Assembly: GCA_009711615.1 (NCBI GenBank)
Contig: VENI01000008.1
Coordinates: 92,412-156,411 of the forward strand
Reading direction: 5' to 3'
DNA from: Bacillota bacterium
GTDB lineage: Bacteria; Bacillota; Desulfotomaculia; Desulfotomaculales; Desulfohalotomaculaceae
Length of the DNA: 64,000 bases
The notes under the pieces are model-generated. The model was not told the DNA's origin, searched no databases, and saw only the letters and a list, made by a program, of their open reading frames with translations. Shown in pieces: positions 18,330 to 26,648 of this stretch. The position numbers and the translations under genes are program-made. Each line of letters opens with the position of its first letter. Positions within the stretch are counted from its first letter, which is position 1.

Positions 18330-18652
18330 ATATATCATTATTAAATGCTTGAGAAAATGATAACAAACAATAGCGGCAGTCATACTACTAAAAAACTATT
18401 ACATGTAGTTAATTATATCACATATACTTGTGCCTTTAAATAAATGCATTAAGACTAAACAATCTTTACATCTTTTAAAAATCCCTTTAAGGGGGTGAGT
18501 ACCACCGATTCCAACAGCACCTTTAGATAATAGAACTAAATAGTCCGTTTTAGTAATTGTTTATATTCAAAACTTAATAGTATTAGTTTAATTGTAAATT
18601 TACAGCACCTTTGTTTTTACTTAACTAACCAAAAAAGTTTGGGGGAAGTAGA

Positions 18653-19600
18653 ATGCTAAACACATTAACTGAAAAATTTAATGAATTTACCTTAGCTGTT
18701 TCAACAGCTATGCCCGATGTAGCAAACTCTGTTTCCGCCGCTGCAGGAACTCCTGATTCACCCTGGTGGATTTGGCCTATAATACTTTTTGTTACCACCT
18801 TTGTGCTGGGTATTATAGCAGTTTTGGCCGGGGTTGGCGGCGGCGTACTTTTTGTACCAATTGTAGGTAGTTTCTTCCCGTTCCACCTTGATTTCGTTAG
18901 AGGTGCCGGTTTGATTGTTGCCCTTGCTGGGGCGCTAGCTGCTGGTCCTGGGCTACTTAGAAAGGGTTTGGCTAACCTGAGGTTGGCATTACCTGTGGCA
19001 TTAATTGCTTCAACGTTTAGTATAGTTGGTGCATTTATTGGTCTGGCGTTACCGCAAGACATTTTACAAATGGCATTGGGTGTTACAATTTGTGCTATTG
19101 CCACATTATTTATCTTTTCTAAAAATAGTGATAAACCAAACGTACCGGGTCCTGATGGTCTAGCTAAATCTTTAAAAATTTCCGGTACATACGTAGAAGA
19201 AACAACTGGCAAAGCAGTTGACTGGACAATTCACCGTACTATTAAAGGTTATTTAACATTCATAATGATTGGTTTGATTGCTGGTATGTTCGGCCTTGGT
19301 GCTGGATGGGCCAACGTACCGGTACTAAATCTGTTAATGGGCGCACCATTGAAACTGGCTGTAGGTTCTAGTAAGTTTCTACTCTCTATTACAGATACTT
19401 CAGCAGCATGGATTTATATAAATAACGGTGCTGTAATACCTATTATTGCAGTTCCATCTGTACTGGGTATTATGATGGGTTCACAGGTTGGGGTTAAGTT
19501 ACTATCCAAATCCAAACCTAAAGCTGTAAGATACTTAGTTATAGGAATGCTGATGTTTGCAGGTATTACCTCGTTCTTAAAAGGCATGGGCGTAATGTAG
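18653..19600 (+). CDS. tauE: TauE/SafE-family anion exporter 1
   Basis: Integral membrane permease of 315 aa in the TauE/SafE (DUF81) family, whose members are thought to export sulfite, sulfoacetate or other small sulfur/organic anions. An N-terminal amphipathic segment precedes a helix ending in LAGVGGGVLFVP, the glycine-rich signature of the first repeat. A second signature appears in the other half as AGMFGLGAGWANVPVLN. ATG start with GGGGGAAG upstream. First gene behind the sigma-54 promoter, followed after 30 bases by another small membrane protein. Substrate is not determined by sequence; regulation by a two-component system suggests a response to external or metabolic anion. Confidence 0.85.
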   Translation: MLNTLTEKFNEFTLAVSTAMPDVANSVSAAAGTPDSPWWIWPIILFVTTFVLGIIAVLAGVGGGVLFVPIVGSFFPFHLDFVRGAGLIVALAGALAAGPGLLRKGLANLRLALPVALIASTFSIVGAFIGLALPQDILQMALGVTICAIATLFIFSKNSDKPNVPGPDGLAKSLKISGTYVEETTGKAVDWTIHRTIKGYLTFIMIGLIAGMFGLGAGWANVPVLNLLMGAPLKLAVGSSKFLLSITDTSAAWIYINNGAVIPIIAVPSVLGIMMGSQVGVKLLSKSKPKAVRYLVIGMLMFAGITSFLKGMGVM

Positions 19601-19630
19601 TTTAAATTTAAGTAATAGGAGGTAGGAAAT

Positions 19631-20098
19631 ATGGCTAAAGAGCAATTGGCAACTCAACAAGCACCGGGTACAAGTAGTCCAAAGCCCAAGATGCATGTTC
19701 CCGCTGAACAGGTTGCATACGCAAAAATGATAAATTACGGCCAGTGGATTGGCGTTGGCATATTAGTAGTTACATTCTTTATATACATGAGCGGGATAAT
19801 GCCCGGTCTTGTGGCCCCAGAACAGGTGGCTCAAACCTGGAATTTGAGCGCTACAGAATTTTTGGAAGTTAACCAACTTCCCCATGGTTGGGCCTGGTTA
19901 GGAATGCTGGGATATGGTAATTTCTTAAGTTTGCTTGGTATTGCTTGGCTTGCTGTTTTAACAATAGTAGCATATTTGGCGTTTTTAGTTCCAGCTTACA
20001 TGAAACAAAAAGACATTCCTTTCCTGACTATAGTTATTGTAGAAGTATTAGTTCTAACACTGGCTGCTTCAGGCATACTGGGGTCAGGCGGTCACTAG
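19631..20098 (+). CDS. Small membrane protein, tauE partner
   Basis: Protein of 155 aa with a polar N-terminus (1-38) and three likely membrane helices (IGVGILVVTFFIYMSGI, FLSLLGIAWLAVLTIVAYLAFLV, FLTIVIVEVLVLTLAASGIL) separated by a loop containing PHGWAWLGMLGYG. I do not recognise a named domain with confidence. Small membrane proteins are often encoded beside TauE-type exporters, so an accessory subunit role is plausible. It has a strong AGGAGGTAGG ribosome site, and an intercistronic hairpin follows it. Confidence 0.75.
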   Translation: MAKEQLATQQAPGTSSPKPKMHVPAEQVAYAKMINYGQWIGVGILVVTFFIYMSGIMPGLVAPEQVAQTWNLSATEFLEVNQLPHGWAWLGMLGYGNFLSLLGIAWLAVLTIVAYLAFLVPAYMKQKDIPFLTIVIVEVLVLTLAASGILGSGGH

Positions 20099-20120
20099 GC
20101 GTAGTATTAAAAAGAATCTA

Positions 20121-20144
20121 GGCGACCTTTTTTATAAGGTCGCC
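20121..20144 (+). terminator. Intercistronic hairpin/attenuator
   Basis: A 9-bp perfect stem GGCGACCTT/AAGGTCGCC lies between the small membrane protein and the CBS gene. The following sequence is TTAAATTC rather than a T-run, so partial termination or 3'-end protection of the tauE transcript is likely. Confidence 0.6.
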
Positions 20145-20176
20145 TTAAATTCAACCTTGAGGGAGAGGATGTATCA

Positions 20177-20776
20177 ATGGCTTCTGAAATGAAAACTGCC
20201 AAGGATATAATGAAATCGGCTGACAGTTACCCTATAGCTTATAATGATGAAACTATTAAAAGAGTTCTATCTAAATTTCAATTCTCATTAACCTCTAAAC
20301 ATTCCAAAAGACGGAATATTCTAGTCATTAACAGAAATGATGAGCCTGTTGGTTGGGTTAATCTGAGAGATGTGTTAGCTTCAATACACCCTTCTAATTT
20401 AGGCAATAATACAGAACAAAACCTAACTCTTCAGGGCCTGAAGGGACCTTCAGCATATTTTGCACGTGAGTTAATGAGCTGGGTGTCAAATGATACTTTA
20501 GTAAATTCGTTAGCTGAACAATGTGAAAAAGCTTCAGAATTAAAAATAGAAAAAATTTTAAGGCCCCTTGAGTCCGGTGCTGTTCATGCTGGTACACCTT
20601 TAAATGTAGTAGCCTCTATTATGTATGAAAATAATTTATCAACACTACCAGTGGTTGAAAACGGTAAGTTGATAGGATTTATCAGAGCCGAGGATATAGT
20701 TATGGAAATGGCTTCTATCTTAATCAATACTTCGGGTAAAAAAAACTCATCAACGGCGACTCTACAGACTCGCTAA
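20177..20776 (+). CDS. CBS-domain protein
   Basis: Soluble protein of 199 aa with two CBS motifs. The first covers about residues 5-70 and includes KDIMKSADSYPIA and NRNDEPVGWVNLRDVL. The second covers about residues 130-185 and includes KILRPLESGAVHAGTPLNVV and VENGKLIGFIRAEDIVME. A CBS pair usually binds an adenosyl nucleotide and acts as an energy sensor. No catalytic domain is attached. Position inside the tauE operon suggests it tunes transport or the next-door regulator. GGGAGAGG ribosome site; gap of 18 bases to the regulator gene. Confidence 0.82.
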   Translation: MASEMKTAKDIMKSADSYPIAYNDETIKRVLSKFQFSLTSKHSKRRNILVINRNDEPVGWVNLRDVLASIHPSNLGNNTEQNLTLQGLKGPSAYFARELMSWVSNDTLVNSLAEQCEKASELKIEKILRPLESGAVHAGTPLNVVASIMYENNLSTLPVVENGKLIGFIRAEDIVMEMASILINTSGKKNSSTATLQTR

Positions 20777-20794
20777 ATTAGTGAGGTGAATATA

Positions 20795-21556
20795 ATGAAA
20801 GAAAATAAGACTAAGCACAATCATGCAGCTAATCTTAATCTAATACTTAATAAATTAATAAGATCACCACGAACAATGGAAGAATTGGCTGAAATCTGCA
20901 ATGTAAGCAAAAGGAACGTATACAGGTATTTAAATGAGCTGGAAGAAATGGGAATAGAAATAAATAGACCAATAGTACAAAAACCAGGTACCCCAGGCAA
21001 AGGAAAGTACCAGTTAAAGCATAACAACTTGCTGAATTCTCGGAACGATGCGAATTTGTTTATGCTAATTGCCATTAATGCCAGAAAAGAAGACCAATAC
21101 CGCCAGTTTCTAATTAGCATTTATGAATTCTTCATTAAGTATTTAGCGGTAAAACACCAAATGCCATTGCCATTTGAGTGGAAATTAGAAACGGTTTTGA
21201 CTGACTCTAGACAGTCTAATAACAGATTGTCCTATAATATACAGAAAAATAATGATAGAGCCATATTTTATTTAAAAGAACGTGCTTCGTTAATTCTAAG
21301 CCCGACAGTAGCCAAAGACTACAGTAATACCACTACTCCATTTAAAGTTGTATCAAAAGAGTGCCTAGAAGATGGATCATTGGTGATAGAAGCAATGATC
21401 CCAAACGATAATGATCTCCTTCCCTGGTTATTTCAGTGGGGAGGAGAAATTGAAGTTATCAAACCGATTAGGTTGCGCAGAAAGCTGACTGAATACTGTA
21501 ATAAAATCTTGATGACTCATAAAAACAAACAATTATCAAGTAAGATATCATCATAA
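20795..21556 (+). CDS. WYL-type HTH transcriptional regulator
   Basis: Regulator of 253 aa. A winged helix-turn-helix (residues 12-65: SPRTMEELAEICNVSKRNVYRYLNELEE) is followed by a linker, a helical region and a C-terminal block (VVSKECLEDGSLVIEAMIP..DLLPWLFQWGGEIEVIKPIRLRRKL) that resembles the WCX extension of WYL-family regulators. The central WYL core is weakly conserved. The frame opens with GTG at 20786, but ATG at 20795 with GAGGTG six bases upstream is preferred. It closes the tauE operon. The shared 17-bp palindromes before the next two transporter genes are candidate targets, by inference only. Confidence 0.78.
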   Translation: MKENKTKHNHAANLNLILNKLIRSPRTMEELAEICNVSKRNVYRYLNELEEMGIEINRPIVQKPGTPGKGKYQLKHNNLLNSRNDANLFMLIAINARKEDQYRQFLISIYEFFIKYLAVKHQMPLPFEWKLETVLTDSRQSNNRLSYNIQKNNDRAIFYLKERASLILSPTVAKDYSNTTTPFKVVSKECLEDGSLVIEAMIPNDNDLLPWLFQWGGEIEVIKPIRLRRKLTEYCNKILMTHKNKQLSSKISS

Positions 21557-21568
21557 ATAGACATTCAA

Positions 21569-21594
21569 ATGACCACATCGTGGTCATTTTTTTA
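21569..21594 (+). terminator. Terminator of the tauE operon
   Basis: ATGACCAC-atc-GTGGTCAT followed by seven T, 12 bases after the regulator stop. Confidence 0.9.
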
Positions 21595-21740
21595 TTTGCT
21601 AAATTAATAATTGATATTAAATTTGTTCATTATCTATGAAATACTTAGCATTCTTATAAGTACTTGCAAAATAGTCTACTATTTCTAAGATTCAGTCCCA
21701 TACTAGACTGTACAATTCACATGTCCATATCTTAAAGTGA

Positions 21741-21757
21741 TGACTAAATAATTGTCA
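21741..21757. promoter_or_regulatory. Operator-like palindrome before tauE2
   Basis: TGACTAAATAATTGTCA, an inverted TGAC/GTCA with nine-base spacing. It is nearly the same 17-mer as the one at 22820-22836 (TGACAAAAGCATTGTCA). It lies about 30 bases upstream of the start codon, where a bound repressor could block transcription. Confidence 0.55.
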
Positions 21758-21785
21758 TGCCCGGGCAAAAAAGGGGCTGAGCGTT

Positions 21786-22772
21786 ATGTTATTTAATTAC
21801 GAGGGAGTCAGCATCTTTATCAATCCATATTTTATTTTATTACTTGGTTTGTGCATTGGTATTATGGGGGCATATTTTGGTTCAAAGTCAATGTTTATTA
21901 CATTGCCAGCCTTAAGCATTAGTGGAATCCCCATAATCTTTGCCCTTGGCACAGATCTGGCTCACTCCTGCGGTCGATCATTATTTGATTGTTATCGTTA
22001 CAAGTTATTAAAGTCTATTAACTGGTACTTAGTGTTAGTGTTAAGTGTCTTCAGCGTAATAGGTTTACTATTAAGTTTAAAGTTAATACTTTGGCTTGAA
22101 ACCTATAGTCTTACTGACATTGTAGTTAGATCGTTATATGCATTCTTGCTAACTGGCTTAATTCTTGTTCTTAGCCTATTGCATAAAAATTTGTTACCAA
22201 ATCTTAAAAAACCTAAGCTAAGTCTATCTTCAACACTTAACTTGTCGATGCTTATTCTAATTGTATTTGGAGTTTCATCCGGGTTTTTAACTGGTCTCAT
22301 TGGTAGTGGTGTTCTTTTATTACAGATCCCTATACTAATCTATCTTTTCAACTTGACTACTCCAGTGATCTTTGCCAGTAATTTGTTAGCCTTTTTGGTA
22401 ACCTCATCCTTTGGTGTAATACTTTGGTCATCTAACGGTTTACTAGGTTTATTAACTACCTTACTTTTATTATTTGGTGTTGTTATCGGTTCGCAGATAG
22501 GCCACTTTGCTTTGGGCTATATTCCATCTGATAAGGTGTCTGATAAAACAAAAAATTTTTTAGTACTAATGTCTGCTGCCAAAGCTTTATTGGCTGTTAT
22601 GTCTCTTATGCTAGGTTATATCAAATTTGCAAAACTATTGATAATGGCTGCTATGTTAACTCCTGCTGCCATGGTAATTACTTTCTTGATCCTTGAACGA
22701 ATGGCTAGATATATAATGAAAATTGAAGCTGACATGGCAAAGGAAAAATCAGACTATGTAAATAGGTCATAG
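21786..22772 (+). CDS. TauE/SafE-family anion exporter 2
   Basis: Membrane permease of 328 aa with about nine helices and the TauE/SafE two-repeat layout. The first repeat has GLCIGIMGAYFGSKSMFITLP; the second has GVSSGFLTGLIGSGVLLLQIP. The last helix lies just before the charged tail (EADMAKEKSDYVNRS). ATG at 21786 with a GGGGCTGAG ribosome site. It is separated from the first tauE operon by a terminator and has its own operator-like palindrome. Likely exports a small anion; the clustering with another tauE and a DASS carrier suggests related substrates. Confidence 0.82.
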   Translation: MLFNYEGVSIFINPYFILLLGLCIGIMGAYFGSKSMFITLPALSISGIPIIFALGTDLAHSCGRSLFDCYRYKLLKSINWYLVLVLSVFSVIGLLLSLKLILWLETYSLTDIVVRSLYAFLLTGLILVLSLLHKNLLPNLKKPKLSLSSTLNLSMLILIVFGVSSGFLTGLIGSGVLLLQIPILIYLFNLTTPVIFASNLLAFLVTSSFGVILWSSNGLLGLLTTLLLLFGVVIGSQIGHFALGYIPSDKVSDKTKNFLVLMSAAKALLAVMSLMLGYIKFAKLLIMAAMLTPAAMVITFLILERMARYIMKIEADMAKEKSDYVNRS

Positions 22773-22819
22773 CAAAACAACATAAGATTCACTTGGTAAA
22801 TATTTTTGTGTCAACTTTG

Positions 22820-22836
22820 TGACAAAAGCATTGTCA
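22820..22836. promoter_or_regulatory. Operator-like palindrome before DASS gene
   Basis: TGACAAAAGCATTGTCA, part of the longer GTGACAA-N5-TTGTCAC. It overlaps the -35 box of the promoter listed next and shares sequence and spacing with the palindrome at 21741-21757. Confidence 0.6.
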
Positions 22837-22859
22837 CCACAGAAAGTTTATAATATAAT
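22831..22859 (+). promoter_or_regulatory. SigmaA promoter of the DASS transporter gene
   Basis: TTGTCA, 17-base spacer, TATAAT. The -35 overlaps the palindrome, so a bound regulator would compete with RNA polymerase. Confidence 0.75.
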
Positions 22860-22865
22860 TTAAAA

Positions 22866-23110
22866 CAAAAAAGTTAATATCATATCAACTGTAAACATCT
22901 GGCAATCTAAAGCACTTTTATTATGAACATTTGACAAAAGGTTTTACTTACCCAGATTTTTTTAAAGCAGAACCTTGTGAAACATTATTCAATCGCCACC
23001 CCAATTAGGGAGAAGGGGGGAGATACTTTTTAATTAGTTATATACTCAGTATAACTAAGAAACAATAAGCACCTTTAAAAATTGTTGTAATTTTCGGAGG
23101 TAGATGGAAA
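22866..23110 (+). other. Long leader of the DASS gene
   Basis: About 245 untranslated bases. A hairpin TTAGTTATA-tactcag-TATAACTAA occupies 23034-23058 and a purine-rich GGGAGAAGGGGGGAG tract lies near 23008. No known riboswitch was recognised. The ribosome site TTCGGAGG precedes the ATG. Confidence 0.5.
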
Positions 23111-24559
23111 ATGGAAAATAATGTTGCTGTTTCTGAGCAAACTCAATCACAACAAGGCTTTTTAAGCAACTTTATTAAAAACAGAAAATTTTTCTTATTG
23201 GCAGCTTTACTAGCTACAATAATAATTCTACTACCAACCCCAGAAGGGTTATCAGTAGAAGGACAGAGAGCCTTAGCATTAATGGTATTTGTGGTAGTAT
23301 GCTTCTTTACCGAAGCAATCCCTCTACCTGCTGTGGCATTAATAATTGGTTCATACCAGGTACTTTTGGGGCTGACAGATTTTAGGGAAGTACCCAAAAC
23401 TTTCATGGCTGATGCCGTTGCATTCATTATGGGTGCATTAATGATTGGTTCAATCTTAGTGAAGTATAAAATCCATAATCGAATTGCTCTTTTTATCCTG
23501 AACATATCAGGAACCAATGTGAATAAAGTGGCTTTTGGTATAATAACCTTTTGCGCATTCAGTGCAGGTTTTATCTCTGAACACGCCACAGCAACAATTA
23601 TGCTACCCATTGGTGTCGGCATTGTATCCCTATGCGGCGGCATTAAAAAAGTACCTAACTTGGGTAAACTTCTAATGCTGGCCATTGCTTACGGTTGTAT
23701 CATTGGTGGCCTTGCTTCACCATCCGGTGGTGCACGAAACGCCTTAATGATTGGTTTCTTGTCTCAGTATGATGTCTCAATTAGTTACGGACAATGGGTA
23801 ATAATGGCTATGCCTTTTACATTAATTATGATTCCATTAACAGTATTCTGGTTAACCCGTTGCTTCAAACCAGAAATTAGTGATCTTAAAGAGCCAGTTG
23901 AATCAATTAAGAAAGAAATGGCCGCAGAAGGAAAAATGAATACCGAAGCAAAAATGGCTCTGGGCATTTTCTTGGCAGTTCTTACTCTTTGGATTACAAT
24001 GAGTCATGATATCGGTCTTGGTAACATTGCTGTAATGGGTGCCGTTGTTGCCATGATACTTGGACTAGTGGACTGGAACTATCTACAGAAGAATACACAA
24101 TGGGGTGTTGTACTACTGTACGCAGGCGCAATATCTATGGGATCCCTGCTGCAAGCAACAGGTGCTGCCTTATGGTTAGCAGAAAACTTATTAACTGTAG
24201 TTAGTTCCCTTGGAATAACAGAAGGCTTGCCTTTAGTAGGTGCAATCACAGTTATTACTGCAATTACAACCAACGCAATGGCCGACGGTCCAACCGTTGC
24301 AGTCTTAGGACCTATTTTCTTACAAGTTGCTGAACTTGCTAATACTTCACCATACGCTATTGGTGTTGCAACATCCTTGGGTTCAGCCTTTGCTTACCTG
24401 TTAATCATTGGTACACCGGCTAACGCCATAGTTTATGGGCCTGGGTTTTTAAAAGCATCTGACTATCTTAAGGCAGGTTCCGTTATGTTCTTGATGTCTG
24501 TTGCGCTAGTGGTATTCGGTTTAGTTGGTTTCTATTGGCAATTCCTTGGAGTATGGTAG
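23111..24559 (+). CDS. DASS (SLC13) family anion permease
   Basis: Sodium-coupled anion transporter of 482 aa in the divalent anion:Na+ symporter family (dicarboxylates, sulfate and similar). A short cytoplasmic N-terminus is followed by 11-12 helices. The two family motifs with conserved small/polar residues are visible as the first hairpin region (EHATATIMLPIG, SPSGGARNA) and the second (TNAMADGPTVAVLGP, LIIGTPANAIVYGPG). Given the neighbours, sulfate, sulfite-related or dicarboxylate substrates are all possible. Strong GGAGG ribosome site and regulated promoter; ends in a perfect terminator. Confidence 0.87.
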   Translation: MENNVAVSEQTQSQQGFLSNFIKNRKFFLLAALLATIIILLPTPEGLSVEGQRALALMVFVVVCFFTEAIPLPAVALIIGSYQVLLGLTDFREVPKTFMADAVAFIMGALMIGSILVKYKIHNRIALFILNISGTNVNKVAFGIITFCAFSAGFISEHATATIMLPIGVGIVSLCGGIKKVPNLGKLLMLAIAYGCIIGGLASPSGGARNALMIGFLSQYDVSISYGQWVIMAMPFTLIMIPLTVFWLTRCFKPEISDLKEPVESIKKEMAAEGKMNTEAKMALGIFLAVLTLWITMSHDIGLGNIAVMGAVVAMILGLVDWNYLQKNTQWGVVLLYAGAISMGSLLQATGAALWLAENLLTVVSSLGITEGLPLVGAITVITAITTNAMADGPTVAVLGPIFLQVAELANTSPYAIGVATSLGSAFAYLLIIGTPANAIVYGPGFLKASDYLKAGSVMFLMSVALVVFGLVGFYWQFLGVW

Positions 24560-24575
24560 ACCTAAAAAATACAGC

Positions 24576-24624
24576 TTAATTAATGAAACCCAGGGACTTC
24601 TAAAACCTGGGTTTCATTAATTAA
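24576..24624. terminator. Bidirectional terminator, 19-bp perfect stem
   Basis: TTAATTAATGAAACCCAGG and its exact reverse complement are separated by 11 bases. It lies between the convergent DASS and nhaB genes. A/T-rich stem bases serve as the U-tract in either direction. Confidence 0.88.
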
Positions 24625-24706
24625 TAATACTTGTTACTTTTTCAGCGGAACCGCTGGATTATCTTTTATGCAGTTCATCCATAACTTAGCTTCGTAAACT
24701 TTTAGA

Positions 24707-26212
24707 TTACAACAAGTACATTGTTGCCAACAAGCCTGTAATAGACATAACAATGGCGTATGGCAGAGCCAGTCTCACCATTTCCATGTAAGACAGGCGA
24801 ATCAGCGGAGCAAGTGCAGAGGTTAACAGGAACAGGAACGCCGCCTGACCGTTTGGTGTAGCAACGGAAGGGATGTTGGTACCCATGTTGATTGAAACTG
24901 CCATCTTTTGGTACTGCTCCAGCGCAATTCCTCCAGCTTCAAACGCCTTCTGTGTTTCGCTCATATATACGGTAGCAACAAATACGTTGTCACTGATTGC
25001 AGAAAGGACACCGTTTGCCACAAAGAAAGCGACAAGCTGATCCTGTCCTTCCATGTTCAGTACCGACTGAATGATCGGCGTAAACAGATGTTGGTCATGG
25101 ATAACCGCAACGATGCCGAAAAATACCACCAATAACGCAGTAAACGGCAGTGCTTCTTCAAAGGCATGACCGATTTTCCCTTCTTCAATAACTCCGTTAA
25201 AAGCGGTAAGCAGGATGATAATCATCAGACCAATAATACCGACTTCTGCCAGGTGCAACCCCAGGGAAATAATCAACACAACACCACTTACAGCCATAAT
25301 AACCAGGCGTGCACGTCCTCGATTATCCATCGCAGCATCTTTAGCTTTTATGTCATCTTCCATAACCTTTCGAACAATATCAGGAAGCTGATAACCGTAC
25401 CCCCAGAACTTGGTGACTTCAAGGGTAATGGATGTTAGAAAACCAACGATCATTACCGGGATAGAAATAGGCGCGCTGTGTAAAAAGAAATCAGCGAAGT
25501 GCCATCCCATAGTGGTGCCGATCATTAGGTTCTGCGGTTCACCAACCAGTGTTGCTGCTCCGCCCAGGGCAGTACCCACAGCACCGTGCATCATAAGATT
25601 GCGCAGAAAACCACGAAACTGGTCCATGTCCTCCTTATATGTATCATCAATAATATGGTCGTGATTGACATCATACTTTTCGTATACTTTTTCGCTACAA
25701 GCAAACTTGTGGAATATGTTGTAGAATCCATATGCCACGGCGATAATCACCGCCGTTACGGTTAGCGCATCCAGAAAAGCGGAAAGAACTGCACCCATTA
25801 TAGAGAACAGGAATGCAAGGGCGACTTTAGAGCGTACTTTGGTAAGGATCTTGGAAAACAGGTACACAAGACCTTCTTTCATAAAATAGATCCCGGCAAC
25901 CATGAATATCAGAAGCAGAATAACCGGGAGGTTCAGTTCAATTTCGTGATAGATCGTATACGGGTTAGTAAGCCCTAGCACAACGGCTTGGATGGCAAGA
26001 AGTCCACCTGCAGGGAGCGGATAACATTTTAGCGCCATTGCAAGGGTAAAGATAAATTCGCCAATCAACACCCAACCAGCAACGTACTTACTGACGGTAA
26101 ACATCAAAATAGGGTTCAACACCAAAAAAGCAAGAATTGTTGTTTTGTACCAGTTCGGAGCGTGACCCAGAAAATTTGCTCTGAATGCTTGTCCGAAACC
26201 CTTCTGATCCAT
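24707..26212 (-). CDS. nhaB: Na+/H+ antiporter NhaB
   Basis: Inner-membrane sodium/proton antiporter of 501 aa. It matches the NhaB family closely along its length: AFRANFLGHAPNWYK near the N-terminus, FIFTLAMALKCYPLPAGGLLAIQAV, FMVAGIYFMKEGLVYLF and SAFLDALTVTAVII. The frame opens at 26269, but ATG at 26212 follows a perfect TTGGAGGAG ribosome site. NhaB is best known from gamma-proteobacteria and is uncommon in clostridia. The gene is visibly richer in G+C than its neighbours and lies alone between unrelated genes, which suggests horizontal transfer. Expected role: sodium and pH homeostasis. Confidence 0.92.
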   Translation of the reverse strand: MDQKGFGQAFRANFLGHAPNWYKTTILAFLVLNPILMFTVSKYVAGWVLIGEFIFTLAMALKCYPLPAGGLLAIQAVVLGLTNPYTIYHEIELNLPVILLLIFMVAGIYFMKEGLVYLFSKILTKVRSKVALAFLFSIMGAVLSAFLDALTVTAVIIAVAYGFYNIFHKFACSEKVYEKYDVNHDHIIDDTYKEDMDQFRGFLRNLMMHGAVGTALGGAATLVGEPQNLMIGTTMGWHFADFFLHSAPISIPVMIVGFLTSITLEVTKFWGYGYQLPDIVRKVMEDDIKAKDAAMDNRGRARLVIMAVSGVVLIISLGLHLAEVGIIGLMIIILLTAFNGVIEEGKIGHAFEEALPFTALLVVFFGIVAVIHDQHLFTPIIQSVLNMEGQDQLVAFFVANGVLSAISDNVFVATVYMSETQKAFEAGGIALEQYQKMAVSINMGTNIPSVATPNGQAAFLFLLTSALAPLIRLSYMEMVRLALPYAIVMSITGLLATMYLL

Positions 26213-26304
26213 ATACACTCCTCCAAGACAAGAAATTCTAAATGCCCCAACAACATTATAGCTAGTCACAGGTCAGTCACTCACTGTAGTATTCTGCCGC
26301 ATTA

Positions 26305-26427
26305 CTATTTGTTATATTCAAGTGTCGCTGCTAAACCTGCGTTACCGATCCAGGGGAGCGTAATCGGAAAAAACTTGTTTAGATTAAAGCCAACAGAAAT
26401 TAGATTTAAAATAAAGAAAGCTACCAT
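26305..26427 (-). CDS. Small ORF upstream of nhaB (40 aa) or gene remnant
   Basis: A 40-aa open frame begins ATG at 26427 and reads MVAFFILNLISVGFNLNKFF..LPWIGNAGLAATLEYNK, with a hydrophobic stretch then a polar tail. The frame stays open for eight more codons upstream (VTKELPFG) with no start codon, so it may be the 3' end of a lost gene that arrived with nhaB, or a leader peptide. An imperfect hairpin (AGCTGCCAT..ATGGTAGCT) followed by a T-rich tract overlaps its start. No family recognised. Confidence 0.35.
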   Translation of the reverse strand: MVAFFILNLISVGFNLNKFFPITLPWIGNAGLAATLEYNK

Positions 26428-26648
26428 ACCAAATGGCAGCTCTTTTGTTACCTACTTTTCCATGAAACTTCGCATTCCCTACCTCTATTTCTTACATTGG
26501 ACTTAGTACAGAAAGGTAAGGTACCATATGTATTTATCAACTTAATACCACAAATACTATTGCTGATATTACCCAAGATATTTCTTGCAAAGAAGATTGC
26601 GGGTAAATACCTTGGTACGTCAATCTGGGAATGAAAGGCGTGGTATTC
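26428..26648. other. Intergenic region before rubrerythrin-like gene
   Basis: Non-coding A+T-rich DNA that should contain the divergent promoters for nhaB and the rubrerythrin-like gene. No element with good consensus was seen. Confidence 0.4.

Larger units (their letters stand above)
18087..18652. other. Divergent regulatory region
   Basis: 566 bases between the leftward kinase gene and rightward tauE with no gene. It holds the direct repeat at 18210-18257, the sigma-54 promoter at 18314-18329 and a leader of about 310 bases. The leader contains a short CCCTTTAAGGG palindrome near 18482 and the GGGGGAAG ribosome site before the ATG at 18653. Confidence 0.7.

Noticed and set aside
22895..22915. 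Sigma-54 promoter before the DASS gene (TGGCAATCTAAAGCA)
   Set aside because: The -12 element AAGC departs from TTGC, while a perfect sigmaA promoter lies just upstream.
26405..26450. Sodium-responsive riboswitch before nhaB
   Set aside because: The only strong structure is a plain hairpin followed by T-rich DNA, overlapping an open frame; no conserved Na+ riboswitch pattern was recognised.
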